Source: Nautilus pompilius
Taxonomy: Eukaryota > Mollusca > Cephalopoda > Nautilida > Nautilidae
Assembly: GCA_018389105.1 (NCBI GenBank)
Contig: JACATO010000980.1
Coordinates: 1,488,001 to 1,552,000 of the forward strand
DNA: 64,000 nt
Direction: 5' to 3'
The translations under genes were made by a program, and so were the position numbers. This document shows, in pieces, positions 1 through 11,291 of this stretch (positions within the stretch are counted from its first letter, which is position 1; each line of letters opens with the position of its first letter). The notes beneath the pieces are model-generated. The model searched no databases and was not told where the DNA came from. It saw only the letters and a list, made by a program, of their open reading frames with translations.

Positions 1-193
1 TTTAGTAATTTTTTGAGAGTTGTGTGATGCCACTGCTCTTCCGAGAGAATTCACTTCAGGTATATAATTAAAATGGTAAAAAAAAATTTTAAAAATTAAA
101 GATTGTAGCGACAAAGGTTTAGAGAATAAATATTCACTAACAAAATATTTTCTGGTGTTACATGGATGTAAATAAGAATGATATTTTCAATTA

Positions 194-388
<195 letters not shown>

Positions 389-430
389 TCATTAAAGGCA
401 AAAACAGTGTGAATCAAACATCAATAACTA

Positions 431-1537
<1,107 letters not shown>

Positions 1538-2797
1538 TACTAGTGCCTGATTAGGAGTATAGTATAGCGCCGTACTACACTGCAGTAGGTACTAGTGCCT
1601 GATTAGGAGTATAGTATAGCGCCGTACTACACTGCAGTAGTACTAGTGCCTGATTAGGAGTATAGTATAGCGCCGTACTACACTGCAGTAGGTACTAGTG
1701 CCTGATTAGGAGTATAGTATAGCGCCGTACTACACTGCAGTAGGTACTAGTGCCTGATTAGGAGTATAGTATAGCGCCGTACTACACTGCAGTAAGTACT
1801 AGTGCCTGATTAGGAGTATAGTATAGCGCTGTACTACACTGCAGTAGGTACTAGTGCTTGATTAGGAGTATAGTATAGCGCTGTACTACACTGCAGTAAA
1901 TACTAGTGCTTGATTAGGAGTATAGTATAGCATAGCGCCGTACTACACTGCAGTAGGTACTAGTGCTTGATTAGGAGTATAGTATAGCATAGCGCCGTAC
2001 TACACTGCAGTAGGTACTAGTGCTTGATTAGGAGTATAGTATAGCGCTGTAGTACACTGCAGTAGGTACTAGTGCTTGATTAGGAGTATAGTATAGCGCT
2101 GTAGTACACTGCAGTAGGTACTAGTGCTTGATTAGGAGTATAGTATAGCGCTGTACTACACTGCAGTAAATACTAGTGCTTGATTAGGAGTATAGTATAG
2201 CGCTGTACTACACTGCAGTAAATACTAGTGCTTGATTAGGAGTATAGTATAGCGCTGTACTACACTGCAGTAGGTACTAGTGCCTGATTAGGAGTATAGT
2301 ATAGCGCTGTACTACACTGCAGTAGGTACTAGTGCTTGATTAGGAGTATAGTATAGCGCCGTACTACACTGCAGTAGGTACTAGTGCTTGATTAGGAGTA
2401 TAGTATAGCGCCGTACTACACTGCAGTAGGTACTAGTGCCTGATTAGGAGTATAGTATAGCGCCGTACTACACTGCAGTAGGTACTAGTGCCTGATTAGG
2501 AGTATAGTATAGCGCTGTACTACACTGCAGTAGGTACTAGTGCTTGATTAGGAGTATAGTATAGCGCCGTACTACACTGCAGTAGGTACTAGTGCTTGAT
2601 TAGGAGTATAGTATAGTGCTGTACTACACTGCAGTAGGTACTAGTGCCTGATTAGGAGTATAGTATAGCGCTGTACTACACTGCAGTAGGTACTAGTGCC
2701 TGATTAGGAGTATAGTATAGCGCTGTACTACACTGCAGTAAATACTAGTGCCTGATTAGGAGTATAGTATAGCGCTGTACTACACTGCAGTAGGTAC
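1538..2797. repeat. 52-bp minisatellite, about 24 copies, in RIOK2 intron 1
   Basis: Tandem array of a unit that reads TACTAGTGCCTGATTAGGAG, then TATAGTATAGCGCCGTACTA, then CACTGCAGTAGG. I counted 24 occurrences of the GGAGTATAGTATAG block. Copies differ mainly at a few C/T sites (GCCTGATT or GCTTGATT; GCCGTA or GCTGTA) and in GG or AA before TACTAGT. Two adjacent copies (near 1930 and 1990) carry a 5-bp CATAG insertion, making them 57 bp. Low divergence suggests recent homogenisation. It ends at the degenerate TAGGTACCAG. Confidence 0.97.
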
Positions 2798-2927
2798 CAG
2801 TTGGCGCTTGGTTAGAACTAACACGTATGTACATTTGGTAATGCCAGCCTTCGAGTACGAGGGAGCAGCGACTGAAACATGCAAATAACTGACAATCGAC
2901 AGAGAAAAGCAAAAGGAAATTACTTAC

Positions 2928-2993
2928 TCCAGTAAGTACCCGAAAGTCTTCACTTGTCAAATATCTAAGCATAGTCGCATTTAACTTCCCCAT
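2928..2993 (-). CDS. RIOK2: RIO kinase 2, first coding exon with start codon
   Basis: First coding exon of RIOK2, 22 codons: MGKLNATMLRYLTSEDFRVL then TG, ending at a consensus donor GTAAGT (2927-2922). The open frame runs upstream to another ATG at 3059, but the start at 2993 is chosen because known RIOK2 proteins begin MGK-N--KLRY. Joining in phase 0 to exon 2 gives [14 protein letters not shown], the conserved junction. Intron 1 (587-2927, 2,341 bp) holds a large minisatellite. Residues 1-22 form the first helix of the winged-helix domain. Confidence 0.92.
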
Positions 2994-3100
2994 TTCTATG
3001 TTTCCACATTTATTTCCCACCCTCCAACAGTCAAAAACGTGTATAGAACGGAAGTGCACGCGGTGTAGGGTGGGTAGAAAACCTGGATCGGGTAAAGCGA
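2994..3100 (-). promoter_or_regulatory. Likely RIOK2 5' UTR and core promoter with an ETS-like site
   Basis: Region directly upstream of the RIOK2 start. CGGAAGTG (3049-3056 on the plus strand) matches the ETS-factor core common in promoters of ribosome-biogenesis genes. No TATA box is seen at a useful distance. The assignment rests on position and one short motif. Confidence 0.3.
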
Positions 3101-5539
3101 AGCGAAATAACGGCAGCTGTACCGATTTTTAACTACATGTGATAATATTTAGTTCATACTTAAAAATATTTGTTGTTGTTTTTTTTTTAGAAATCTGTAA
3201 TACATATATACCTATAACTGACATACCGCATAGAAAAAACAATAACGAAATCAGTAACGTGCCATATCATTTAACCTTAACTGTTATTTAGGTTTGATAA
3301 AGTCAGAATATTTTAATCGCTTGTTTTAAAGTATTTTTTTTTAAAAAAATAATATTACGAAAGTCAAGCACCTGTTGAGAAATACAATAAACATTTAATT
3401 GAAATATTAAACGAGAAAATACGATGTGGGATAAAGACGGGAGAGAAGGGGGAACGATCTTTACAGTCAAGTACGAGTAGTGTCCCCTGGATTATGATTT
3501 CTTTCCCTCTGCCGCCTACCTCGAAAGTCTACGCCTGCATTTTCGGAAAAGACCCCCCCTCTCCCTCCCTCCCTCGCCATCCTCCGCCCCCATCCCGCAG
3601 AAGCGAAGATGCCATTTCCAACTCTTTCGCTGATGTTGCGCGATTTAGCCAGCGAATGACCTGGCGATGGAGATCGGACATAACACCACCACCACCACCA
3701 CCAAAAATGGGCCTGCTGTCAGAATGGTACCATCTACTACTACTACTACTACTAGTTGCTTTGGCGATAATTCACATATCTTTGGCTATTCCGAGCACTA
3801 AAAACATCAATAAATCTCAGCAGTCGGGACGGCGGCCTGCACTGGCTGTGGAGTCATGAATATTTACCAGCCTTTTATCGAAAAACTGCACCGATAAAGG
3901 AACCGGAACGGTTCAGAAACGAGAGCGGCGCAGACAGGCGGGGGTGGGGGTGTGGGAGAGAGAGAGAGAGGAGGAGGTTAGGGGGGTGCGGGCTGTTGTT
4001 CGACTCGGCCTGATTCTTCCTTTGTGACCTCCTGACGGTCGGAGTTTCTCCTCGACTTCTAATCTCGTTCTGCTGTTGGACACTGATTCAGTAGAGATAC
4101 TGAGGAAAAGGAAAGCAAACTCCTCCCCCTCCCAGCCATTAAAGCTGTAACCTCTTGGTTTTATAGATATGTTTATTAACGCTAAAAAAAAAAAAAAAAG
4201 AGGCAGAAAGAAAATCATAGCGGTAAATAATATTCACGCAGACGGTTCTTCTGAAAGTCAAGTCAATGAAGTTGTGCACATCTAAGAAAGAATAACGCTG
4301 GTAATATATAACCTATTTCCGCAACAATTCGGCTCAGAGCTGTTAAACCGGAAACCCCACAAACGCTGTCGCGGATGCTGACTTATCTAAGACGGGGGGT
4401 GGGGTTGTTTGCTTGAAAATGTATTAAAATTAGGAAAAGGGAGGGATCTTTGTATACAATCTTCGACATGGCACGCGCACTTTACCAAAACACAATCACC
4501 TTAACACGATGTACGCCATTGCCAAGCCAGACTGGTGATTTCCAAGTAACAGCAGCCGTTCTGGGTTTTTCTTTTGAAAATATCCGTTCAGGAAGACGGT
4601 TTGTTTTGCTTTTTTGTGTTTTTTTTTTAAATACAGCGGGTGACGCCGGCCTATGACCTCGCGACCTGTCACCTCTGCGGGCTGCTCGAGGGATCGGTTA
4701 ACCCTTTGTTGGTTAAAACTCGCGGCTGTCCGCACCGGTGGCTTCCGGTCTGGTACTCGTGCAGGGTTAGGCGCGATGTCTTTTCAGAAATCCCCCCCCA
4801 AAAAGGAGTTTAGTTTGGTTCTGCACATCGTGTTTTCTCTTCCAAGGCGGCGGAACTTCGATACTGTGTATCTTCACACACACACACCGCGAGCCACCTC
4901 ACCAACCCAATCTAGGATTATCCTCTCGAACCTACTCCCAACTGCTCTCACCCCACCCGACCATATATCCCTGGAGTTAGACGGAACGGTGCTTGAACTA
5001 TCCCCGACACTTCTGCCTTAACTAAGCCTATAGCACGTGATCATGTTTGCAGCTCTTCCGAAAAGAGGGGAAAGCCCCCTCCCACCTGCGCAGTCCATTC
5101 TAGGCCATTATAATCAAACTTGTAAAAAAACAAATCTCCCTGATTTTCTCCATAATTCATACGTTGAGAAGTATAAAAGAAAAAAGGCTTTCCTGACAAA
5201 CAGAGCCTCAAAATCTGCCCCCCCAGGAATTTCGACGGAAGTGCATCAGATTCTTTATTGTTTTTTTTTTATTTTTGACAAAAGCAAATGGACAAGTTTC
5301 GATTGCAGCATCGGATACTGTCGCGAAGTGACTTTCTAATCGTCGAGCAAAGAAAGTAACTTCGTTCCTTTTTAAAACAGAAATATGCTGCGATCGTTAT
5401 ACTACATAAAATGTCCGTCGTATTAACTATTTAGAGAGAAACGGGAAAAAAGTCAGATGAGGTCGCCATGACAGGTGACTGGGGGGGAGGGTGAATGGTT
5501 AAGAGAGTTTCTCGTTGCCTTTCTCAACGAATGCGAGTG
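3101..5539. other. Intergenic, upstream of RIOK2
   Basis: Non-coding as far as I can see. It holds T/A-rich sequence to about 3400, then a mixed-composition stretch with C/CCA runs (3555-3600, 3687-3702), a CTA repeat (3734-3753), a short GA run (3956-3971) and scattered CpGs. Short open frames here are driven by these simple repeats and show no known domain. Confidence 0.5.
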
Positions 5540-5735
5540 CGCGATGATAGATGGGTTTTCATTTTTTACATGTGGGAGGAAACCGAAGAAATCCCACGTG
5601 GCCGGTTTATGGAAGAAGAACAGAGAGGAGGGGGGGGACCGGGAAGCTACGCCGATCGGAGCCAGTACTTGGATTCGAACCCAGGCTGCCGGCCTACCGG
5701 TGTGCTACTGGACATCACCGTGAGGTTCGGACAAG
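5540..5735 (-). mobile_element. tRNA-derived SINE-like element
   Basis: On the minus strand this stretch carries TAGCACACCGG (fits the pol III A box TRGYNNANNNGG) followed about 20 bp on by GGGTTCGAATCC (5670-5681), a perfect B box. Downstream comes a body with GGTTTCCTCCCACATG. The same GTTTCCTCCC block is found next to tRNA-like heads at 9.6 kb and 60.5 kb. This is what a tRNA-headed SINE looks like; membership of a named superfamily (for example MetaSINE) is only a guess. No clear poly-A tail or target duplication was found. Confidence 0.55.
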
Positions 5736-7322
5736 TCGCTTCTTATTGACAACGAAAGGCTGAACTGATGTGGTTTATTACCCGAGACAGAGAATAACAG
5801 CGACAAACGATGACAACAACATAATTTAAAGGTTAGAATTTAATAGCATTTAGTCTACTATGACTTTTAAAGTACATTCCATATTTTCTACAGGTAATGG
5901 ATTCTGTTAGTTAGTATTTGAGGTTTACTAAACTGGAAAATACGTACTTCAAAACATTTTCTTAAACTTTTTGGATTAGCTTAGCAAATACTTTTTAAAC
6001 AAAGACAACAGGTGGAAACTACTGTTTATTAAAATATAAAAATCTATAAATATGCATCTAGAGCATGAACATCTAAAAATAATTGATAATTCACATTCTC
6101 TCCTCTTTATCATAAATTGTTTAGGTAGGTTCTATTGGCTTAAAGTCTGTAATATAATGACGTCACTGAATTACATGTGATGTAATGTGTGGGATACATT
6201 TTCTTGGCTATCAATGACCATGAAGCATTTGATACTTAAGATATTCGAATAAAGATTGCGTTTGCACATGAAAGCTTATTCCTGTGCGATGCGGCGTACT
6301 GTTTCAAAATTTAACATTTCTCCAAGCAACGTATCTGAAATTATAAAGAAATCCAACTTAGAAGATATTTTTTGACGATAGAGAAGAAAGTACGCGAAAG
6401 GTGCCTGAGAAGATGATAAATAAAGATTACGTTCTCAAGAGATGGAAGGAAGTCTAGCGAGCAACTGGCAACTGAACTTCAGGAAAGTACATAGTGCAAG
6501 GTTGGTTAGACTGAGCCTAAGTGAAGCTCTCTTGAGGAAAGGGAGTTGCAAGTTTTTACTATGAAGATAAAGTAAATCAGGCAAACAAGAATATATAGAT
6601 GCGAGGGAACAAGCATTCGGATCTCTGACTGTAGCGAGGTGTTAGTGAGTGGTCAAAATTGAAAACTTTTGGAGGCCCTGCTTGTATGTGGGACGGTCGG
6701 AGAAACGCGTCTCGGTCGGCTTAGTGCACCATGTCGAGCACGGAGGCTGACCTACACAAGCTTGAAGCTCGTTGAGCAAAACCGTTGGCTGGACGTTCAG
6801 TAAGAATTCGCGATAGACATGGTACCGAGAATTACGAGCGAATTTTTATCAGGTGTATTGTTTCGTGTCAAACAAGAATGATACGTGGAAATTGGTTCTA
6901 CAGCAAAACAAAATCTCAGCGTAACACGTGACTCATTTATAGAGCAGACTTTCTTAGAAACATCAGATGTTTTATTTATTCATTTTTGTTTTGCCCGTCT
7001 CTCATTTCCAGGGAGATAACTCTGATGCTTCATGTGAAAAGCTTTAAGACAAGAACGATAGGTATCGTATGTTGGTGTTAGAAAGTTACAAGAAAACGTG
7101 TATTTAGAAATTAGTTTTAGAAGAAGATGGTGAAACCAATCCATTTTCAGGTATTCGAGGTGAACGTTCTGTTTGGTGCTGACCTTTAATAGTATGCTAA
7201 TTTCGCACCAAAGCAAAGTTAGATGACGATGACAATAAAAACTTACCATTTAAATACAGTTTAGGCGCCAAAGAATTATGCAGTCTTTCGTTAGGAGTGA
7301 GTTGGGGAGAGAGAAAGAGAGA
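5736..7322. other. Intergenic, nothing recognised
   Basis: AT-rich single-copy-looking sequence with no credible open frame, RNA gene or transposon end. One isolated CRE octamer TGACGTCA lies at 6158-6165. Confidence 0.5.
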
Positions 7323-7377
7323 GGTAAATGTCTCAAGCAGATAAACTCTCACCCTCTATCTGCTTGAGACATTTACC
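7323..7377. repeat. Perfect 21-bp inverted repeat (hairpin)
   Basis: Arms 7323-7343 and 7357-7377 are exact reverse complements over 21 bp (GGTAAATGTCTCAAGCAGAT plus A in the left arm), separated by a 13-nt loop (7344-7356). The stem stops abruptly at both ends. The left flank is a short GA-rich run. Confidence 0.95.
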
Positions 7378-8229
7378 GACAACTCCCTAAATGCGGTTGC
7401 AGATGAAAACCCTAGCTTTACACGGCATCTTAACCTTTATCTGGAAAGACGTTGAATATTGGTTGCTAGGAGAGGAGATGGGGAAGAATTTCTTCAGTTA
7501 AAACTTATTTAACCATCTGTATTCTACATTAGTTTATTAAGCTCCCTTACACCACCTGGAGTCAGTCTAGCAACACTACTTTGCATTTATTATTAAACTG
7601 GCCCCTTTATTTAGTCAACAAAGTCGTAATACAAAACACATGGGGTTGGAGTGATAAGTATTCGTCATTTCAAATTGTCGTATTAATGAGGGTCACAGTC
7701 TCTATCGCTCAACCTGTGCTGGGTACCACAGATCTGATGGGTAGTGGAGATGCAAATGTACTCCGGGTGGTATACAGAGAGTTAAAATAAAAATAGCAAC
7801 AAGCAAGCGGAAAGAAACTTGAAGGAATCAGAAAGATGCACGAGTAATTATCATGGCTACAGGACCAAAGCAGGTCTGACATCCTTTCCTGTTTGTATCC
7901 GATTACACTGTTTCCTTTCAATGGAGTCCTGCCATATGCTACACCAGAATGGATATGATTATTATCTTGTGTCGATACGTTTGCTGATGATACCGATAAA
8001 TGCTGAGAAAACCGAAATATTTCTTGTAAATGTCTTTTAAAAGGTTAAATTTCCATTTTAGTTTTTCTGAAACAATCTATTATATTTCCTTTAGCCTATC
8101 AGCTATTTTGGTATGAAACAAAAAACAAGTTACAATCTGGTCTTCTTTAAATTGCTTTTTTGCTTGAACTTAAATTGGTTCGTTCGAATTAATAATACTC
8201 AATAACATAGCTTTACATAAATTGTTTAA

Positions 8230-8232
<3 letters not shown>
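7378..8232. other. Intergenic, nothing recognised
   Basis: No gene or repeat family identified. Short frames around 7581-8040 have no recognisable motif. Confidence 0.45.
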
Positions 8233-8314
<82 letters not shown>

Positions 8315-8387
8315 GTCAGTAAAGCGAGAGAGAGAAGAGAGATGACGTCAGTACAGAGAGAGAGAGAGAGACGTCAGTACAGAGAGA

Positions 8388-8430
<43 letters not shown>
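8233..8430. repeat. GA array with CRE-core insertions
   Basis: About 77 bp of uninterrupted (GA)n, then TGACGTCAGTAAAG (octamer at 8311-8318), TGACGTCAGTACAG (8343-8350) and GACGTCAGTACAG (8370-8376) separated by short GA runs, then (GA)n to 8430. The core is the reverse complement of that in the CT arrays at 10.8, 31.9 and 33.7 kb. Confidence 0.97.
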
Positions 8431-8435
<5 letters not shown>

Positions 8436-9459
8436 TATTTTTCATTATCTATCTAACTCAGTATTCGATGAATTTAAAAAAAAAAAGGCCATAATTAAAC
8501 ATTTATAACCTGGCTGACTTGCCAGTGTTTATAATGAAAAAATAATCTTTTCAAGAAACTTCGAGTAATTTATTGGATCTGCCAGGTAAGTTGAAGATGG
8601 AAGATGATTCTTTAGATGTAAAATTATGCGCGATACTGTAGACGTGAAGCGGCTTTTCCAATGAGTGAATGGAAGGGGAGTGGGGATGTTAGATAGAACA
8701 GCCGACTCTCATGCCTCGACAATTCGAGGAGAAAAATCCAGGAAGCTAAGGAAAAGATACATTTTTCAAAGCTCGTAAATAACGAAGACCAGTTTTTAAG
8801 GAAAGACAAAAGAAAGTTTTTTTTTAAAAAATAAAATAATACGCATAACATAAAATTCCAATGATTGTATCGAAAATAACAATAAAAAAGGTCAAGTGGA
8901 ATCCGATTTATTTCCTAAAGCAAAGACATTGCAAACTTGTTGCCAGTAGCAACAGATTTCTGCAGGACAGGCAGAGAGCACTTTGACCTTTATGTTGCTA
9001 TAAACCTTCGCCGAGAACATTTCCGCAAATTTATGTGGAGACAATTCAAGATCTTCTCGCCGACAATTTTGATAAGACTTATTTCTCTCCAAAAAAACTC
9101 GCCTTTCGGTGCAAAGTCCTACCTGCCTGTTTTGTTAGCTCAGTTTGTATCCGCTCGGGATGGTATTTTCTATGATTGAATCATCATAATTTCCATCGCA
9201 TTTTGCACGAAGCAACGTGTCTAATTGCCTGGCTTATATTTAAGGGTTTCGCCTCATTCGTAATGGGTCACACAGCTCATTTTACCGAAGATCTTCTATA
9301 AGCCGACTGATTCGTGACGATCTGAACGCCACCTGGGATTCCAGACGTTCACAGAATGACCTATGTCTTCTAATCTACACGAGTGTCTGCGGTTTTCTCT
9401 CTTCCTCTACGTTCGGAAGCTTATCGCCACCTGTTTCAGGCACAGAATTTCATCTACGA
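8431..9459. other. Intergenic, nothing recognised
   Basis: AT-rich sequence; open frames at 8624-8851, 8892-9092 and 8937-9179 overlap each other or lack any domain, so I do not call genes. Confidence 0.45.
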
Positions 9460-9469
9460 ACAAGTTTAA

Positions 9470-9675
9470 TTGCCAAGCGTTCTGAACGCCAGCCTTCCTC
9501 GTTTCCCGGCACGTAGGGTAGAAATCCCTGTGGGATTCCGTTTCCGTAACCAGTTGACCTGCTGCCACAACGAGGTGGGAGATACGGGAGGAAACCAGAA
9601 TAGTATCCAGAGAAAGGCGTCCTCAATCTTAGCACTCCAGTATTCTAACCACCGGACTACCGCGCCGCCCATTTT
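9470..9675 (-). mobile_element. Probable tRNA-derived SINE-like fragment
   Basis: On the minus strand the right end reads GCGGTAGTCCGGTGGTTAG, like a tRNA D-arm/A box with one mismatch. It is followed by a body containing GGTTTCCTCCCGTATC, the block also seen at 5.58 kb and 60.55 kb. A good B box is not visible, so the head is degraded or the copy is truncated. Confidence 0.4.
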
Positions 9676-9679
9676 CATT

Positions 9680-10779
9680 CTCGTGTAGATATGGACAAAG
9701 AGTTTTTAACAAAACGTAAACGAAGTCAGTAAAACCCCAATATCTGGAACTGATCTGCAAAGGTGGTTTGGGAACCAGCCAACTTAATTTTACCTATAAC
9801 TGTGACTCACAGCCCGTTCGGTACCCAGGCGTTCTGCGATGATTCAGACCACCGAGTCCTCTAGATTAGGCCCGGCTGCAGCTGGACGCCTTCGTTGCTG
9901 ACAACGGAGCACGAGACGGCAGAATCACTTAAATCCGCCCGGCTGATGGAGGAATTCTACTGACAGCTGGAACCTGGGCTGCGCTTAGCGAATGTCACGC
10001 TGCATTATTTCTGTTAAATCTTTCGGCTAATTCACTTTCGGAAAGGGAAAAGAAAAATCCATTCGCATTTTTAAAAAAAAAAAAAAAAAAAATACAAACT
10101 TGTACCAAACGCAAATGTTCTCTTTTTCTTTTCTTTTTTCATGTAGATTATTAAATTACTTTCAGCCGAGAAATCTATACAGAAAAAATACAAAACAAGG
10201 ACTTAACATTGCGACATCTTTAAAGATGGATTACCCGTTATAAAAGAAATAAGAAGAGGTTCTTCCTTCGGTGTCCAATTAGAATTCTTCGCTGAGGAAT
10301 CTCATTCGGCTTAGAGAACCCAATTGGTGTGGTCTTTTCAAGTCACATACATAAAGAGAGAGAGAGAGAGCCCTGCCGATCCCTTCTGTGAACTCTCTCT
10401 GGACTAGCAGATTATTCATCCTTCCCGGAGCTCAACGAAGAAAAAAACACTAATCTACTAACGATCTTGGTTTTCCATTATCTCTCTTTTACGTCAAATA
10501 AATCAGGTTTTAATCTTGTCCGAAAGCGCCTACTGCGATCTGCTGCCACGAAAGGAATGTTGATGCTGTTGATGTTGTGATTTTTTTTAGATAAATCAAA
10601 TTTTTCATCAAAGCGACCATTTCACTCCGTTGGCAAGAGCCGCCATTAAACCGTTTTCATTTGTACCGCTTTTCTGACGAGTATCGCCGGGAATTTTCTA
10701 CTGTGCAAAATATTCCACCCTGGTCTGGCAAGGTATTGGCCTGCGGATGTTTCATCGCATCATTTATTTATTTACTATA

Positions 10780-10783
<4 letters not shown>
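9680..10783. other. Intergenic, nothing recognised
   Basis: Mixed composition with a 22-bp A run near 10,072-10,091 and a short GA run (10,354-10,370). No gene call is supportable. Confidence 0.45.
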
Positions 10784-10837
<54 letters not shown>

Positions 10838-11291
10838 GACGTCATACCTCTCTTTGTCTGTACTGACGTCATCTCTCTCTCTGTACTGACGTCATACCTC
10901 TCTTTGTCTGTACTGACGTCATATCTCTGTTTGTCTGTACGGACGTCATCTCTCTCTCTGTACTGACGTCATACCTCTCTTTGTCTGTACTGACGTCATC
11001 TCTCTCTCTGTACTGACGTCATACCTCTCTTTGTCTGTACTGACGTCATATCTCTGTTTGTCTGTACGGACGTCATCTCTCTCTCTGTACTGACGTCATC
11101 TCTCTCTGTACTGACGTCATATCTCTCTTTGTCTGTACTGACGTCATCTCTCTCTGTACTGACGTCATACCTCTCTTTGTCTGTACTGACGTCATACCTC
11201 TCTCTTTCTGTACTGACGTAATATCTCTCTTTGTCTATACGGACGTCATCTCTCTCTCTGTACTGACGTCATATCTCTCTCTCTTTCTCTT
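10784..11291. repeat. CT array with 18 CRE-core units
   Basis: Starts with about 50 bp of (CT)n, then 18 units of (G)TACTGACGTCAT spaced roughly 20-30 bp apart by CT-rich linkers. Fourteen units hold an exact TGACGTCA, three read GGACGTCA and one TGACGTAA. Linkers are of a few recurring kinds (ACCTCTCTTTGTCTG, CTCTCTCTCTG, ATCTCTGTTTGTCTG) that recur in a fixed order, showing a higher-order repeat of several units. Confidence 0.97.

Noticed and set aside
1538-2797. Regular repeat considered as a CRISPR array
   Set aside because: There are no unique spacers; the whole 52-bp unit repeats, and it lies in an animal intron.
3494-3859. 121-codon plus-strand frame with a Leu run like a signal peptide
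   Set aside because: Pro and Leu runs come from CCA and CTA simple repeats; no downstream exon or family.
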